A stretch of DNA of 64,000 nt from AWTP1-13 sp050248715 (GTDB taxonomy: Bacteria; Pseudomonadota; Alphaproteobacteria; Rhizobiales; Hyphomicrobiaceae), in NCBI GenBank assembly GCA_050248715.1, contig JBFWRV010000009.1, positions 62,001 to 126,000 of the forward strand, written 5' to 3'. Below are positions 1 to 8,920 of the stretch, in pieces (within the stretch, counting starts at the first letter, position 1; each line of letters begins with the position of its first letter). Below the pieces are notes generated by a model that had not been told where the DNA came from, ran no database searches, and saw only the letters and a list, made by a program, of their open reading frames with translations. The position numbers were made by a program, and so were the translations under genes.

Positions 1-2000
1 GTGTCGTCGAGGAGCTGCTGCTGGCGGCCGAGCAGGTTGCCGAACTCGTCCATCATCTGGCCGAAGCGCTGGCTCTGGCCCTGGTCCGCCATGCGTCCGG
101 ACTGCAGCCGGTCGAGCAGATCGCGCAGCTGGCTCAGCATCTGCTGGGCCATGTTGCGGTCGCCGGAGCGCGCCATGTTCTCGAGATTGCGCAGCATCTG
201 CTCGATGTCCTGCGGCGTCATGAACTGGTTGTTGCGGTCCTGCCCCTGCATCGGCGGCTGGTTCTGCGCCTGCCGTGCCAGCTGCTCCAGGAATTGGGCG
301 AGGGCCTGCCGCAGCTCCTGCATGAGCCGCTGGATCTCCTCGTCGGATGCACCCTCCTCCAGCGCCTTCGACAGCCGCTCCTGGGCCGCGCGCAGGGCCC
401 GTTCCGCGTCGGAGAGATTGCCATCCTCGATGCGGAGCGCGATGTTCCAAAGCTGCGCGATGACGCTGTTGCGGCTGGCGCGCGTAGTTTCACGCTGCAA
501 GCGCCAGTAGGCCGACCTGAGGCCCAGGTACACCTGCAGGTCCTCGATGAAGCCATCCGGCGCAAACGTGAGCGCGTCGAGGGCGCGGGCCACCTGCAGG
601 CGATCGCGCGGGTCTTCGGCCAGACGCCGGCGCTGCTCCACGACCGCGCGCGCCAGCGGCTTGGAAAAACGCCGCTCGGGAAGCACCAGCTCAACCGGCT
701 CGCTTCGCCCCGTCTGACCGGCAAGGTCCCTGGCGACCAGTGTCAGCTGCACCTGCATCCCGGCCCAGAAATGATCGCCGATCTCGTGGAAGCTCTGGCC
801 TTCCGCCTGCTTTGGGTAGGCGCGTGGCAACCTCAAGGCGAGCGCGGGCGGGCGCTCGTAAGGGGGCCGCGGCCCTTTCTTGGCGCTCGGCCGCGCCCAG
901 GCCGTCGAAGAGGTATCCTCCTTCGGCTTGAGGCGCCGGACACGGCCTTCGGCCGAGACCACGCCGTAGTCGTCCTCGACCTTGAATGTGAATTTCAGCC
1001 CCCCGCGCGGGGTGCGCTCAGGGTCCTTGGTCAGGGCGATCTTTGGCGGATGATCCGGCGTGATGTGGAACGGCCAGCTCAGAAGCTGGGTGCCGCCACC
1101 ATAGATTGTCACGGTACCGGAATGCCGTAGCTCGAGCTTGATCTCCGATACATCGGACGCGCTGGCCGGCGCCGTGGCGGCAAGCTGCTGCTGAGTGCCA
1201 TCGCCGCTGGGGGCTTCGAGCGTCAATGCTCCCAATGCGGCACCGCTCGCACGCACGACCAGGATGCTCCGGTCCGGAACCTCCAACGGTCCTGTTGGCT
1301 TCTCCTGCGGGCGCATTCCGGTGTATCCGCCGTCAGCCAGCATGATGGGTGGCTTGGCGGTATAGGCCGGAGGGGTCACCCAGGCGTCGATCCGCGCCTC
1401 GGCGCCCTTGGCCAGAGCTCCGAAGCGGAAGGCCGACCGCAGACGGTCCGAGGCGCTATCGCCGACCACTACCAGCAGCACGAACACGCCGAGCAGAAGC
1501 AGGGCACGCAGCGCGAAGGGGTCGCGCCGATCCGTGCGCGGCGATGGAGGCCCGACACGCAGCTTCTGCAGCATGGCTGCTAGGCGCTGTCGATGTGCGC
1601 GCCACAAGGCCTCGGTGCGGGCGTCGCCAGCCCCCAGCGTCAGGGTGTCCTCGTACGAGGACGCCGGACGGTGTTTGACGCCAGAGATGGCCTCGACGCG
1701 GCGGATGGCCTGCTCGCGGGTCGGCATGCGCACCCGCACCAGGAGGACCAGCGCAGCGGCAAAGGCGAGGGCGAAGATGGAAAGGACCGACTTATGGGCA
1801 AGCTCAGGCAGCCTCGGCCAAAGTCCCGCCAGCGAAACGCCGATGAAGAGCGCCGCCACGCCCAGCACCAACCATGCCCGCGGCCACAACTGTTCGAACA
1901 GCAGCGCCCACCTGCTGAGGCGCACCTTGCGTTCAAACACCCGCTCGGCCGCCGGCGCAAGCGAGCGTTCACCCGGTGGTGGTCCTTGCCATGCTGCCAT
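1..2000 (-). CDS. TIGR02302/DUF4175 family membrane protein, 3' end outside window
   Basis: Reading the minus strand from the ATG at 2000-1998 gives an uninterrupted frame to the window edge (about 666 codons), so the C-terminus is missing. The start reads MAAWQGPPPGERSL. Two hydrophobic segments follow, near residues 42-62 and 70-90, and a third (FALRALLLLGVFVLLVVVGD) near residue 180. The rest is a large soluble part, ending at the window edge with a Q/M/D-rich stretch (QMMDEFGNLLGRQQQLLDD). That layout matches the alphaproteobacterial TIGR02302 family, whose members run to roughly 850 residues and have no established function. In related genomes it often sits near lysA, which is not seen here. 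Family assignment is from memory of its hallmarks. Confidence 0.8.
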   Translation of the reverse strand, partial: MAAWQGPPPGERSLAPAAERVFERKVRLSRWALLFEQLWPRAWLVLGVAALFIGVSLAGLWPRLPELAHKSVLSIFALAFAAALVLLVRVRMPTREQAIRRVEAISGVKHRPASSYEDTLTLGAGDARTEALWRAHRQRLAAMLQKLRVGPPSPRTDRRDPFALRALLLLGVFVLLVVVGDSASDRLRSAFRFGALAKGAEARIDAWVTPPAYTAKPPIMLADGGYTGMRPQEKPTGPLEVPDRSILVVRASGAALGALTLEAPSGDGTQQQLAATAPASASDVSEIKLELRHSGTVTIYGGGTQLLSWPFHITPDHPPKIALTKDPERTPRGGLKFTFKVEDDYGVVSAEGRVRRLKPKEDTSSTAWARPSAKKGPRPPYERPPALALRLPRAYPKQAEGQSFHEIGDHFWAGMQVQLTLVARDLAGQTGRSEPVELVLPERRFSKPLARAVVEQRRRLAEDPRDRLQVARALDALTFAPDGFIEDLQVYLGLRSAYWRLQRETTRASRNSVIAQLWNIALRIEDGNLSDAERALRAAQERLSKALEEGASDEEIQRLMQELRQALAQFLEQLARQAQNQPPMQGQDRNNQFMTPQDIEQMLRNLENMARSGDRNMAQQMLSQLRDLLDRLQSGRMADQGQSQRFGQMMDEFGNLLGRQQQLLDD

Positions 2001-2211
2001 CGGTACTACTCTAGCATGCTCCGGGCTGGAGCGATCAACACATCAACAGTCTTCTTTTGCCGCAGGTTGCCGAGGCAATTGGGCGCCACCTTGGCATTCT
2101 TCCCCGCCTGATGCACTCACAAGAATGTGCGCAGGTCCGGGGCCCCACCCCGCCTCGGGGCGTGATGGCGCACCGAACCCGGCTGCGGCTCGAAGCCCGG
2201 CCCAAAATGCC
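2001..2211. other. Intergenic spacer, nothing recognised
   Basis: About 210 bp separate the glycosyltransferase stop from the start of the TIGR02302 gene, both on the minus strand. I see GC-rich sequence without a coding frame of plausible composition, a clear terminator or a recognisable promoter. Confidence 0.4.
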
Positions 2212-3402
2212 TCACTGCGCCACGGCTAGGGGGATGTCCGCCGGGACGGCTGCATAAAGATCGAGCACACCGTCCGCCATCGCCGGAACGGTGAAGCGGC
2301 GCGCCACCGCCGCCTGCAATCGACGGGCGCGGGCCTGCACTGCCTCAAGATCCTTGATTGCGTCGAGCATGGCGAGCGCCAGCTTTGCCGCATCCTGCGG
2401 CGGCAGCAGGGCCGTATCCGTGCCGGCGACGATCTCGGGGATGCCGCCGACGTCGGTGGCGAGCAGGGGGAGCGCGGCCGCGGCGGCCTCCAGCACGATG
2501 TAGGGGAAGCTCTCCGCAAGCGACGGCACGACGAGCACCCGTCCGAGCCCGAACGCCTCGCGCACCGGCATCGCGCCCCGGAACGAGACGGCGGAGCCGA
2601 GCCCCAGCTGCGCGCACTCCGCCTTGAACGCTGCCTCATCGGGACCGCCACCGACGATGACCGCGCGCACCGGGCGCGCCCGCCGCACATCGGCCAGTGC
2701 GGTCAGCAGAACGTCGACGCCCTTGAGTCGCCGAAGCTCGCCGACGAACAGAAAATCTGCGGCGTCGGCGGCGGGACGGGCCTCGGCAAAGTCGTCGGCG
2801 CCGAGGCCGTTGGGGATGATCCGGGCGGCGCATTGCGGCCGACCGACCTGGGCCGCGTATCTGTCCGCCGAATAGGCGCTCTCGAAAATCAGGGCATCGG
2901 TAGCGCCCGCAAGCTGTCGCTCCAGGTGCATATAGATGCGTCCCTGCAACGTGCTCGGATGGTAATGCAGACTGCCGCCATGCGGCGTGTAGCAGGAGGC
3001 GACAGAGGCTCCAGTTCGCTTGAGCGAGCGCGCGACGAGACGCGAATAGGCGCCGCCCTTGGCACCGTGGCCGTGGATCACATCGATGCCGAGGCTTGCG
3101 GCATGGCGGCGGATGGCCAGGTAGGCCGACAGATCGCTCAGGCCGAGCTCGCGGCTCATGCAGGTGCGCATGAGGCCGAGGCGCAGATGCGGCTCCAGCT
3201 CCCTCAGGCGTGCCTCGGTCAGCGCATCGCCCACCGCGGCGTCGCAGACGACGCCGACCCAATGGCCCCGCCGCGCCTGCTCCCGGGTCAGATCGCGCAC
3301 GTGCCGGAAGAGCCCGCCGACCGGAGCCCTCAGGCAATGCAGGATGCGAAGGCTGCCGTCCCTGGCAGGCTGCACGCCGTTCCGCTCAGAGCCAGCGCTC
3401 AT
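2212..3402 (-). CDS. Glycosyltransferase family 4 protein
   Basis: 396 residues from the ATG at 3402 (MSAGSERNGVQ). An upstream extension would run through the preceding gene and has no family-like sequence. The N-terminal half has the GT4 acceptor-side pattern (LRILHCLRAPVGGLFRHV, then GIDVIHGHGAKGG). The C-terminal half has the donor fold with IIPNGLGADDF and, around residue 295, the E-x7-E motif (ESFPYIVLE) followed by TDVGGIPEIV, typical of retaining transferases using nucleotide sugars. It overlaps the end of the Wza-like gene by 17 bp, implying translational coupling. The likely role is adding a sugar during exopolysaccharide or capsule synthesis on the cytoplasmic face. The sugar specificity cannot be read from sequence. 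Confidence 0.88.
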   Translation of the reverse strand: MSAGSERNGVQPARDGSLRILHCLRAPVGGLFRHVRDLTREQARRGHWVGVVCDAAVGDALTEARLRELEPHLRLGLMRTCMSRELGLSDLSAYLAIRRHAASLGIDVIHGHGAKGGAYSRLVARSLKRTGASVASCYTPHGGSLHYHPSTLQGRIYMHLERQLAGATDALIFESAYSADRYAAQVGRPQCAARIIPNGLGADDFAEARPAADAADFLFVGELRRLKGVDVLLTALADVRRARPVRAVIVGGGPDEAAFKAECAQLGLGSAVSFRGAMPVREAFGLGRVLVVPSLAESFPYIVLEAAAAALPLLATDVGGIPEIVAGTDTALLPPQDAAKLALAMLDAIKDLEAVQARARRLQAAVARRFTVPAMADGVLDLYAAVPADIPLAVAQ

Positions 3403-4048
3403 AGACGTAAAGCGTGTCGCCGGGGCGGACCAGGTAGTCCGGTGGTACATCCATCTTCTCGACGATGCCGTTGGCGTGGCGGCGGGTGATCTGGACGCGG
3501 CGCTCATCGGCCCGGTCGGCATAGCCGCCGGCGATGGCGACGGCCGCCTGCACCGTCATGCCGCTGACGAAGGGGAACTGTCCGGCGCTGCGCACCTCGC
3601 CCAGGATGAAGAAGGGGCGGTTCTGCGCGATGTCGACGGTGACGTGCGGGTCTCTGACGTACTGCGCACCTAGGCGCGCAGCTATGGCTCGCCCGAGGCT
3701 GCGCGTCGTCCGCCCGCGCGCCGGCACGTCACCGATCAGCGGCACGGACACCATGCCCTGCTGATCAACCGTGTAGAGTCGCGAAAGGTTAGGGTGGCCG
3801 TAGACGAAGATGCGCAACCGGTCGCCGCTGTCGAGCACGTAAGGACCATCGCCATCCTCGTCGATCACATGCTCGGCCGCGACGACGATCGTCTCCCCCC
3901 AGCCGCGGTGCCCGACGGCTCCCACGGCCTCTGCCGGCGCCAAGGCGATCTCAGGATCCCAAGGCGACAGATGTCTGCAACCGGTCAATGCGCTCGCCAC
4001 TGCGAGGGCGACGAACACCGCCCTGAACTGACGCAAAGTGCACGACAT
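3386..4048 (-). CDS. Polysaccharide biosynthesis/export lipoprotein (Wza-like)
   Basis: 220 residues from the ATG at 4048. This start gives a clean lipoprotein signal (MSCTLRQFRAVFVALAVA, then SALTGC) with lipidation expected at the cysteine of LTGC. An AGAGG lies about 11 bases upstream, while the ATG at 4069 has no ribosome site. After a short linker comes a Poly_export domain (DSGDRLRIFVYGHPNLS, VPLIGDVPARG, then YVRDPHVTVDI) and an SLBB-like unit (FFILGEVRSAGQFPFVSGMT). Wza-type proteins form the outer-membrane channel for capsule or exopolysaccharide. This one is shorter than E. coli Wza, like many GumB-type proteins. It is co-transcribed with the glycosyltransferase and divergent from the Wzz-like gene. 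Confidence 0.87.
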   Translation of the reverse strand: MSCTLRQFRAVFVALAVASALTGCRHLSPWDPEIALAPAEAVGAVGHRGWGETIVVAAEHVIDEDGDGPYVLDSGDRLRIFVYGHPNLSRLYTVDQQGMVSVPLIGDVPARGRTTRSLGRAIAARLGAQYVRDPHVTVDIAQNRPFFILGEVRSAGQFPFVSGMTVQAAVAIAGGYADRADERRVQITRRHANGIVEKMDVPPDYLVRPGDTLYVYERWL

Positions 4049-4148
4049 GGACCGGCTGGCCTCTTGCATAGAATGTCGACGAGAGTGCCGACGAGTGACC
4101 GACGCAAGACCAACGAGCCCTGGAAATCCAGGTTCTAGACAGCGGGGG

Positions 4149-4202
4149 TTAAGAAACCTTTTGCCGGTGCACCTTTCCGGCAAGTCTTAAGCCAAAGCTA
4201 AC
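4149..4202. promoter_or_regulatory. Divergent regulatory region between Wza-like and Wzz-like genes
   Basis: Between the divergent polysaccharide genes there is a perfect 7-bp inverted repeat, TTGCCGG at 4161-4167 and CCGGCAA at 4177-4183. It is flanked by two TTAAG blocks at 4149 and 4187. The second reads TTAAGCCAAAGCTAAC (4187-4202), one mismatch from the CtrA consensus TTAA-N7-TTAAC. The region is clearly richer in A/T than its surroundings. An operator or promoter role is inferred. Confidence 0.4.
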
Positions 4203-4258
4203 CTCCCGCCGCTCTAATGCGGGTCCTACTTCCCGAAGGAGCAGCCCGCGGGGCCCAG

Positions 4259-6379
4259 ATGCGCGACCAGCCGATGGCTTCCCCCGATGACATCGATCTC
4301 GTAGCGCTCGGAATTGCGGTCCGGCGCTCGCTCGCGAAGCTGCTGGTTGCCACGCTTGGCGTCGGGATCGCCTGCGCCGCAGTCTTGTCGATGCTCACGC
4401 CGAAGTATGCGTCCCAGACGCAGATCGAGATTGTCTCCAAGGGGCTCGGCAATCCCTTCGAGCCGAGACGCGACGCCTCCAGCTCCGAGCTGGTCTCGGT
4501 GCGCATGGACAAGGAAGCCATTGCCACGCACGTGCGCGCGCTGATGTCGAGCGATCTTGCCCTCAAGGTCGCAACCGACCTGCGCCTGGCCACCGAACCC
4601 GAGTTCAACAGCGCCCTGGTCGAGCGAGGGCCTGTGGGCGAAATCCTGCATGGGCTGGGCCTCATGGGGCCACGGGCCGGCGAAAGCGAGGAGGACCGCG
4701 TCCTCAGCGCCTACTACGATGCCCTCCGCGTCTACCAGGTGAAGGACACGCGCGGCATCATGATCGACTTCCGGTCAGCCGATCCTAGGCTCGCCGCCGA
4801 CGCCGCCAACAAGCTCGCCGAGGTCTACCGCGATGACCTGGGTCAGCGCGCCGTGCTCGAGAGCAAGGACGCGAGCGCCAAGCTCGCACCCCAGATCAGG
4901 AAGCTCGCCGAAGAGGTGGCGGCCGCCGAAGCCGAGGTGACGCGCTTTCGCGGCAAGGCCAACATCTTCGACGTCGGCCGTGACAGGTCCAGCCTCAACG
5001 AGCAGCAACTGAGCGAGCTCAACGGCGAACTCACGAAGGCAGCTACGGCGCGCGCGGAGGCGGAGGCCCGCGCCCGCGAGGCGAAAGACATCGCCGCCCG
5101 CGGAATCGGTGAGACGCTTGCCGACGTGCAGAAGTCGCAGCTCGTTCCCCGCCTTGTCGAACAGCGCGTGCGCGTCGAACGCCAGATTGCAGAGCTCTCG
5201 GCAACGCTGCTGCCGGCGCATCCGCGCATGAAACAGCTCAGCGCCGACCTGGCCGGGCTCAACGGCCAGATCAGGACCGAGGTGGACAAGGTCGTGCAAG
5301 GGCTCGAGCGCGAGGCCAAGGTTGCGGTGTTGCGCGAGGACGGCATCCGCCAGCGCCTCGAGGAGGCCAAGCGGCGAGTGGTCGGCTCGGGGGCCGATGA
5401 CGTCAAGCTGCGCGCGCTGGAAAGCGTCGCCAAATCCAAGCGCGCCGAGTTCGAACGTGTGCAGTCACAGCTCGAAGCCGCGCGCACGACTGGCGAGGCG
5501 CGAGCTGTGCCCGTCGAGGTGCAGATCGTCTCGAGGGCGCGGGCCGCGAGCGAAAAGGCGTGGCCCAAGGTCGGCATGATGACGCTGTTCGCCATGGTGG
5601 CGACGCTGCTGCTCGGGCTGGCGCTGGTCGTCACGCGGGAGCTGTTCGGCATGGCACGGCGAGGACTGTCGACGGGCCTTTCCGATCCCCGCTCCGAAGG
5701 TGCGTCCCCACCCAAGCCCGTGCGGCACGCGCGGCCGGCGCCCGTGACCGCACCGTCGCCGATACGCACATCCTCGCTGCACTCGGCGGCGCAGCAACTG
5801 ATCACGAAGGCTTATCGCCGCAGCGGTTTCCGCACCCTGGTAACGGGCGAGGCAGCAGCCGGCAGTGCTGGTCCGGTGGCCATCGAGCTGACCCGGCAAC
5901 TGGCACGCCAGGGCCAGCAGGTGATCCTGCTCGATTGGAGCCTCGATGGCGTGGGGCTGGCTGCCGAGCTCGGCGTATCGTCCACGCTGGGGATCGTCGA
6001 TGTGCTCTCGGGACGCGCCTCCTTCGAGGACGTCATCGGCCGCATGGCCGACTCGGCCGCGCATGTGATCGCTGCCGGCTCCAGCGCCGCGGGAATGGCA
6101 GCCGCCCGCGACAAGGATCGCGTCAACATGCTGCTCGACGCCCTCGACGATGCCTACGACCACGTCGTGATCGCCGGGAACGGAGACGGGTTGCGCGGCC
6201 TCTTCAGCACAATCGAGGGGCGCATCGACGCCGGCCTGGTCGTCGCGGACGGAGAGGAGCACACTTCACCTGGGGACTTCCTCGGCTACACGGTAGCGGA
6301 CCTCGACATCATCCGCTATGAGCCGGCAACGTGGGAGCGTCGCGAGGCGAGGCTGCTTGCGGTCGGGGGCGCAGTCTGA
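4259..6379 (+). CDS. Wzz/GumC-like chain-length protein with degenerate BY-kinase-type domain
   Basis: 706 residues if started at the ATG at 4259 (MRDQPMASPDD). ATGs at 4217 and 4274 are alternatives and none has an ideal ribosome site. Layout: a transmembrane segment near residues 27-45, a Wzz periplasmic domain (KYASQTQIEIVSKG), a long helical and probably coiled-coil region rich in A/E/R, a second membrane segment near 440-462, then a cytoplasmic CpsD/Wzc-like domain from about 523. In that last domain the Walker A position reads TGEAAAGSAGPVAIEL, with no GK[ST], and Walker A' is LLDWSLDG. There is no C-terminal tyrosine cluster. It should control chain length in polysaccharide export, but ATP-driven autophosphorylation looks lost. 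Confidence 0.82.
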   Translation: MRDQPMASPDDIDLVALGIAVRRSLAKLLVATLGVGIACAAVLSMLTPKYASQTQIEIVSKGLGNPFEPRRDASSSELVSVRMDKEAIATHVRALMSSDLALKVATDLRLATEPEFNSALVERGPVGEILHGLGLMGPRAGESEEDRVLSAYYDALRVYQVKDTRGIMIDFRSADPRLAADAANKLAEVYRDDLGQRAVLESKDASAKLAPQIRKLAEEVAAAEAEVTRFRGKANIFDVGRDRSSLNEQQLSELNGELTKAATARAEAEARAREAKDIAARGIGETLADVQKSQLVPRLVEQRVRVERQIAELSATLLPAHPRMKQLSADLAGLNGQIRTEVDKVVQGLEREAKVAVLREDGIRQRLEEAKRRVVGSGADDVKLRALESVAKSKRAEFERVQSQLEAARTTGEARAVPVEVQIVSRARAASEKAWPKVGMMTLFAMVATLLLGLALVVTRELFGMARRGLSTGLSDPRSEGASPPKPVRHARPAPVTAPSPIRTSSLHSAAQQLITKAYRRSGFRTLVTGEAAAGSAGPVAIELTRQLARQGQQVILLDWSLDGVGLAAELGVSSTLGIVDVLSGRASFEDVIGRMADSAAHVIAAGSSAAGMAAARDKDRVNMLLDALDDAYDHVVIAGNGDGLRGLFSTIEGRIDAGLVVADGEEHTSPGDFLGYTVADLDIIRYEPATWERREARLLAVGGAV

Positions 6380-6545
6380 GCTGCATTCTGGTATCCTGAC
6401 CGCGAAAATCGTCTCGCCGTGCAGCAAGCAGGGAACGAATTTCCAGTGTGATTGAGATCGAGGGGTCCGCTTCGGCACTGCCAGAGAGCAGTGATGCGGA
6501 CATTTCGACTGTCACACCAAGGGGGGAGGCAAGAGCACCGCCGCC

Positions 6546-7613
6546 ATGAACGGGCGCACGACACTTCTCAAGGCAGTCCTGTCGGCCCTGCATTACTCCG
6601 GTGCGGACAGCGCCATGGCGCCGCTGACGCGCGGCATCGGCGCCGTCTTCATGCTGCACCACGTGCGTCCGGAGCATCCCAGCCCCTTCGAGCCGAACCG
6701 CATCCTGAAGGTGACCCCGCAGTTCCTCGAGGAGGTGATCCGCCAGGTCCGCAACGACGGCTTCGAGATCATCTCGCTCGACGAGGCCCACTTCCGGATG
6801 ATCGAGGGCGACTACGGCAGCCCGTTCGTGTGCTTCACCTTCGACGACGGCTATCGCGACAACCTCGAGTACGCCTACCCGATCTTCAAGCGTCACAACC
6901 TGCCCTTCGCCATCTACGTGCCGACCGACTACGCAGACGGTCGTGGCGACCTGTGGTGGCTGGCGCTCGAGAAGGTGATCGACAGGGTGAAGGCTCTGTC
7001 CGTGAAGATCGACGGGACGCAGCGGCGGCTGCGCTGCGGCACAGCGGCCGAGAAGGATGCGACGTTCGACACCATCTACTGGTGGCTCAGAGGCATCGAC
7101 GAGGCAAGCGCACGCGCGTTCGTGCGTGATCTGTGCCGGGACGCCGACTTCGACCAGGACGGCCTCTGCCCCGAGCTGACCATGAACTGGGATGAGATCC
7201 GCCACCTGGCCGCCGACCCGATCGTGACGATCGGCGCGCATACGCGGCGCCACTACGCGCTCGCCAAGCTGACACTGGCCGAGGCGCGCACCGAGATCGC
7301 CGAGAGCGTGCGGCGCATCGAGCGCGAAATCGGCAAGCCCTGCCGGCACTTCAGCTACCCTTACGGCGACGAGGCGAGCGCCGGCCCCCGCGAGTTCGCT
7401 CTTGCCAGGGAGTTGGGGATGAAGACGGGCGTCACGACCCGCAAGGGGCTCATGCATCCCCGCCACGCCCAACAGCTGCTCGCGCTGCCGCGCGTCTCGC
7501 TGAACGGCGACTACCAGAAGCCGCGCTACGTCAAGGTCCTGCTGAGCGGCGCGCCCTTTGCGTTGTTCAACGTGGTGCAACGGGCCTCGAACACCGCCTC
7601 GCCTGCCACGTAG
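6546..7613 (+). CDS. Polysaccharide deacetylase family protein (NodB-type)
   Basis: 355 residues starting at the ATG at 6546, after a purine-rich GGGGGGAGG stretch. The NodB homology domain is clear. Motif 1 is CFTFDDGYRDN near residue 98 with the catalytic and metal-binding aspartates. The metal histidines are in HTRRHYAL near residue 231. Motif 3 is HFSYPYGDEAS near 275. Such carbohydrate esterase family 4 proteins remove N-acetyl groups from polysaccharides. In exopolysaccharide clusters they often belong to a subfamily that begins with a variable N-terminal region. No signal peptide is obvious, so it may act in the cytoplasm or by another export route. It closes the polysaccharide group and converges on the next gene with only 9 bp between stops. 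Confidence 0.88.
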   Translation: MNGRTTLLKAVLSALHYSGADSAMAPLTRGIGAVFMLHHVRPEHPSPFEPNRILKVTPQFLEEVIRQVRNDGFEIISLDEAHFRMIEGDYGSPFVCFTFDDGYRDNLEYAYPIFKRHNLPFAIYVPTDYADGRGDLWWLALEKVIDRVKALSVKIDGTQRRLRCGTAAEKDATFDTIYWWLRGIDEASARAFVRDLCRDADFDQDGLCPELTMNWDEIRHLAADPIVTIGAHTRRHYALAKLTLAEARTEIAESVRRIEREIGKPCRHFSYPYGDEASAGPREFALARELGMKTGVTTRKGLMHPRHAQQLLALPRVSLNGDYQKPRYVKVLLSGAPFALFNVVQRASNTASPAT

Positions 7614-7622
7614 CCCGCGAGA

Positions 7623-8831
7623 TCAGCCCTTCCGCCCGTAGTGGATGAGGCCGCCTTGCCCTTTCGGCGGGCGGGCGCGGATGACCTCCTCATTGGGCTC
7701 GGTGCCCCAGCCGGGACGGTCCGGCATCACGAGATGGCCGTTCTCGTACACGGGTGGATGGCTGACCAGCTCGTCGTCCCAGCCGAGCCGGTCGATGTCC
7801 GTCTCCATGATGCGCAGATTGGGCACGGCGGCAGCGAAGTGCGCGTTCATCATGGTGCAGAGGTGGCCGTAGAAGTTGTGCGGCGCCACGTTGACCTCGT
7901 AGGCCTCGGCGGCGTTGGCGATCTTCATGGACTGCCATACGCCGTTCCAGGGCGTGTCGATGATGGCGACATCCATGGCTTGCTCCTTGAAGTAAGGCAG
8001 GAACTCGCGCAGGCCGAGCAGCGTCTCGCACGACGAGATGGGGTGCGGGCTCTGGCGGCGAATGTAGCCCAGCGCCTCCGGATTGAACGTGTCGATCTCG
8101 ATCCAGAACATGTCGAGATCGGCGATCTCCCGCAGAATCTTGAGATAGCCCTCGGTCTTGGCGTTGAAGTTCAGGTCGAGCAGGATGTCGATGTCCGGCC
8201 CGGCCCCCTCGCGGATCGCTTCCAGATGCATGCGCAGGTTGCGCAGCACGGTGCGGTCGACGTTGAGCTCGGGATGGTAGGGCACGCCGAAGCCGGGGCG
8301 CCAGCCCTTGGGGTTCTTGGCGCCCGGCTCGTAGATGAAGATGTTGGTCTTGAGCGCGGTGAACTTCTTCTCGCGCACCTCGCGTCCGATCGCCTTGACG
8401 CCGTCGAGGTCGGTGATGGCCGGCTTGTAGTAGGTGGGGTGATTGATGCGCCACGTCGCACAGTGCGACCAGTAGACCCGGATGCGGTCGCGCACCTTGC
8501 CGCCGAGCAACTCGTAGCAGGGCACGCCCAGCCCCTTGGCCTTGGCATCGAGCAGCGCGTTCTCGATGGCGCCGATGGCCTGGGCGACGACGCCGCCGGA
8601 CCCAGGCCGCGTGGCGCAATAGAGCTCGGCGTAGATGCGCTCATGATCGCCGGCCTGCTGGCCGACGACACGCGGCGTAAGTCGCTCGATCACGGCGCCC
8701 ACGCCCGGCGAGCCGAAGCCCTCGTCATACTCGCTCCAGCCGATGATGCCGGCATCGGTGGTGATCTTGACGAAGTGATAGTTGCGCCAGCCCGCGTCGC
8801 AGACCAGCGTCTCGATGCTCTTGACCTTCAT
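7623..8831 (-). CDS. Mandelate racemase / muconate lactonizing enzyme family protein
   Basis: 402 residues, ATG at 8831 preceded by GGGAGGAACGACA, a good ribosome site. An N-terminal capping domain (MKVKSIETLVCDAGWRNYHF) is followed by the enolase-superfamily barrel. Putative metal ligands are Asp in LLDLNFNAK, Glu in FWIEIDTF and Glu in SSCETLLGLREF. A candidate general acid/base lies in NVAPHNFYGHL. The closest patterns are sugar-acid dehydratases of the galactonate dehydratase type, which remove water from aldonic or aldaric acids. The substrate is not decidable here. No other sugar-acid catabolism gene is adjacent. Confidence 0.83.
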   Translation of the reverse strand: MKVKSIETLVCDAGWRNYHFVKITTDAGIIGWSEYDEGFGSPGVGAVIERLTPRVVGQQAGDHERIYAELYCATRPGSGGVVAQAIGAIENALLDAKAKGLGVPCYELLGGKVRDRIRVYWSHCATWRINHPTYYKPAITDLDGVKAIGREVREKKFTALKTNIFIYEPGAKNPKGWRPGFGVPYHPELNVDRTVLRNLRMHLEAIREGAGPDIDILLDLNFNAKTEGYLKILREIADLDMFWIEIDTFNPEALGYIRRQSPHPISSCETLLGLREFLPYFKEQAMDVAIIDTPWNGVWQSMKIANAAEAYEVNVAPHNFYGHLCTMMNAHFAAAVPNLRIMETDIDRLGWDDELVSHPPVYENGHLVMPDRPGWGTEPNEEVIRARPPKGQGGLIHYGRKG

Positions 8832-8920
8832 TGTCGTTCCTCCCGGGCAATTGGCCGGACGTTAGCACGGCACGCGGTTCATGCTGAGGGTGCCGACGCA
8901 CGGCTGGCATGCACCGCCGG

